Positions 63,715 to 64,000 of a stretch of 64,000 nucleotides of DNA are shown piece by piece. The position numbers and the translations under genes are program-made. The stretch covers positions 3,664,121-3,728,120 of the forward strand of contig NZ_LT985747.1 in assembly GCF_900289175.1 (NCBI RefSeq). The letters run 5' to 3'. The DNA comes from Paenibacillus faecalis. GTDB lineage: Bacteria; Bacillota; Bacilli; Paenibacillales; Paenibacillaceae. Below the pieces are notes generated by a model. It was given only the letters and a program-made list of their open reading frames with translations, ran no database searches and was not told the origin of the DNA. Positions within the stretch are counted from its first letter, which is position 1, and each line of letters starts with the position of its first letter.

Positions 63715-64000
63715 AAAGCCCTCTTCCTTAAAATCACAATTAAGAATGTTATTCCACCAAACAGTTCAATAATAACGGAAACTACACCTTGAGCATTGAA
63801 TACATGATACATAAAAAAGTATGCACCCGTTATTATCAAAAATCCTATAGCAAGAGCCATTGGGAAAATATATCTGTGATCATAAGTTGGTGCCGCTTGA
63901 TAACTCAAAATGGCAACTAAAAATCCATAGAAAGTAAGGGGTCCAATCAAAGCCGTTGAAATAGACATTAAAACAGAAACTAATATAAGCGTATAAATGA
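63711..64000 (-). CDS. Iron-siderophore ABC transporter permease, C-terminal part (partial)
   Basis: The frame is open to the right edge. The visible 95 residues hold the last helices of a FecCD-type permease: LILVSVLMSISTALIGPLTF, then YGFLVAILSYQAAPTYDHRY, FPMALAIGFLIITGAYFFMY and the closing FNAQGVVSVIIELFGGITFL. The G-P-(L/I)-x-F-(Y/I)-G pattern matches YclO-like permeases. The rest of the gene and the binding protein lie beyond the window. The stop overlaps the ATPase start. Confidence 0.85.
   Translation of the reverse strand, partial: IYTLILVSVLMSISTALIGPLTFYGFLVAILSYQAAPTYDHRYIFPMALAIGFLIITGAYFFMYHVFNAQGVVSVIIELFGGITFLIVILRKRAL

Overview
The window looks like a chromosomal segment of a spore-forming Bacillota, most likely Paenibacillus or a close relative. 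The grounds are an alveolysin-type cholesterol-dependent cytolysin, Bacillus-type ribosome binding sites with frequent GTG/TTG starts, MocR/PdxR regulators, a CotH kinase and a YclP-like iron ATPase. Base composition is mosaic: the fhs gene and the NRPS are GC-rich, while the 13-28 kb region and the right end are AT-rich. Pseudogenes and insertion-sequence remnants are common, so the genome is either decaying or contains a number of indel sequencing errors.

Layout. 0-12.3 kb: a DeoR end, a truncated ArsR, a lipoprotein, a GntR(YtrA)-ABC exporter operon with a palindromic operator, a PadR-DUF4180 fusion regulator, an APH-type kinase, and several broken genes (GNAT twice, ANT nucleotidyltransferase, methyltransferase stub), then fhs. 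12.9-23.3 kb: an eight-gene collinear operon with a VTC-domain protein, DUF4956 membrane protein, CotH kinase, membrane-anchored glycosidase-like protein, HEAT-repeat protein, processive family-2 glycosyltransferase, a membrane GGDEF-EAL protein with degenerate sites, and a TIM-barrel-like secreted protein. It probably makes or modifies a surface polymer under c-di-GMP control. 23.3-28.7 kb: a decayed zone with IS3, IS4 and IS256 remnants, a 198-bp duplication of the operon's last gene, and dead resistance-type genes. 28.7-36.8 kb: a complete type II Wadjet (JetABCD) anti-plasmid system. 37.1-44.9 kb: a vitamin B6 island with glyA, two MocR regulators, pdxS without pdxT, a frameshifted BenE transporter and yggS. 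45-50.3 kb: a YcaQ-like protein, a LysR/MetX-like divergent pair, a chemoreceptor without a sensor domain and a STAS-like protein. 50.4-57.4 kb: one 2284-residue NRPS (A-PCP-C-A-PCP-reductase) whose 5' leader carries a GEMM (c-di-GMP-I type) riboswitch. 58-64 kb: a C45 acyltransferase, Dus, the cytolysin, a small exported peptide, and an iron-siderophore ABC transporter running off the right edge.

How the parts may connect. The strongest new idea is a c-di-GMP theme: a second-messenger riboswitch in front of a stand-alone dimodular reductase-terminated NRPS (predicted Leu-Pro aldehyde or its cyclic imine), in the same window as an exopolysaccharide-like operon that carries its own likely c-di-GMP receptor. 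The link between the two loci is inference. The riboswitch, the NRPS domain order and the degenerate receptor motifs are read directly from sequence.
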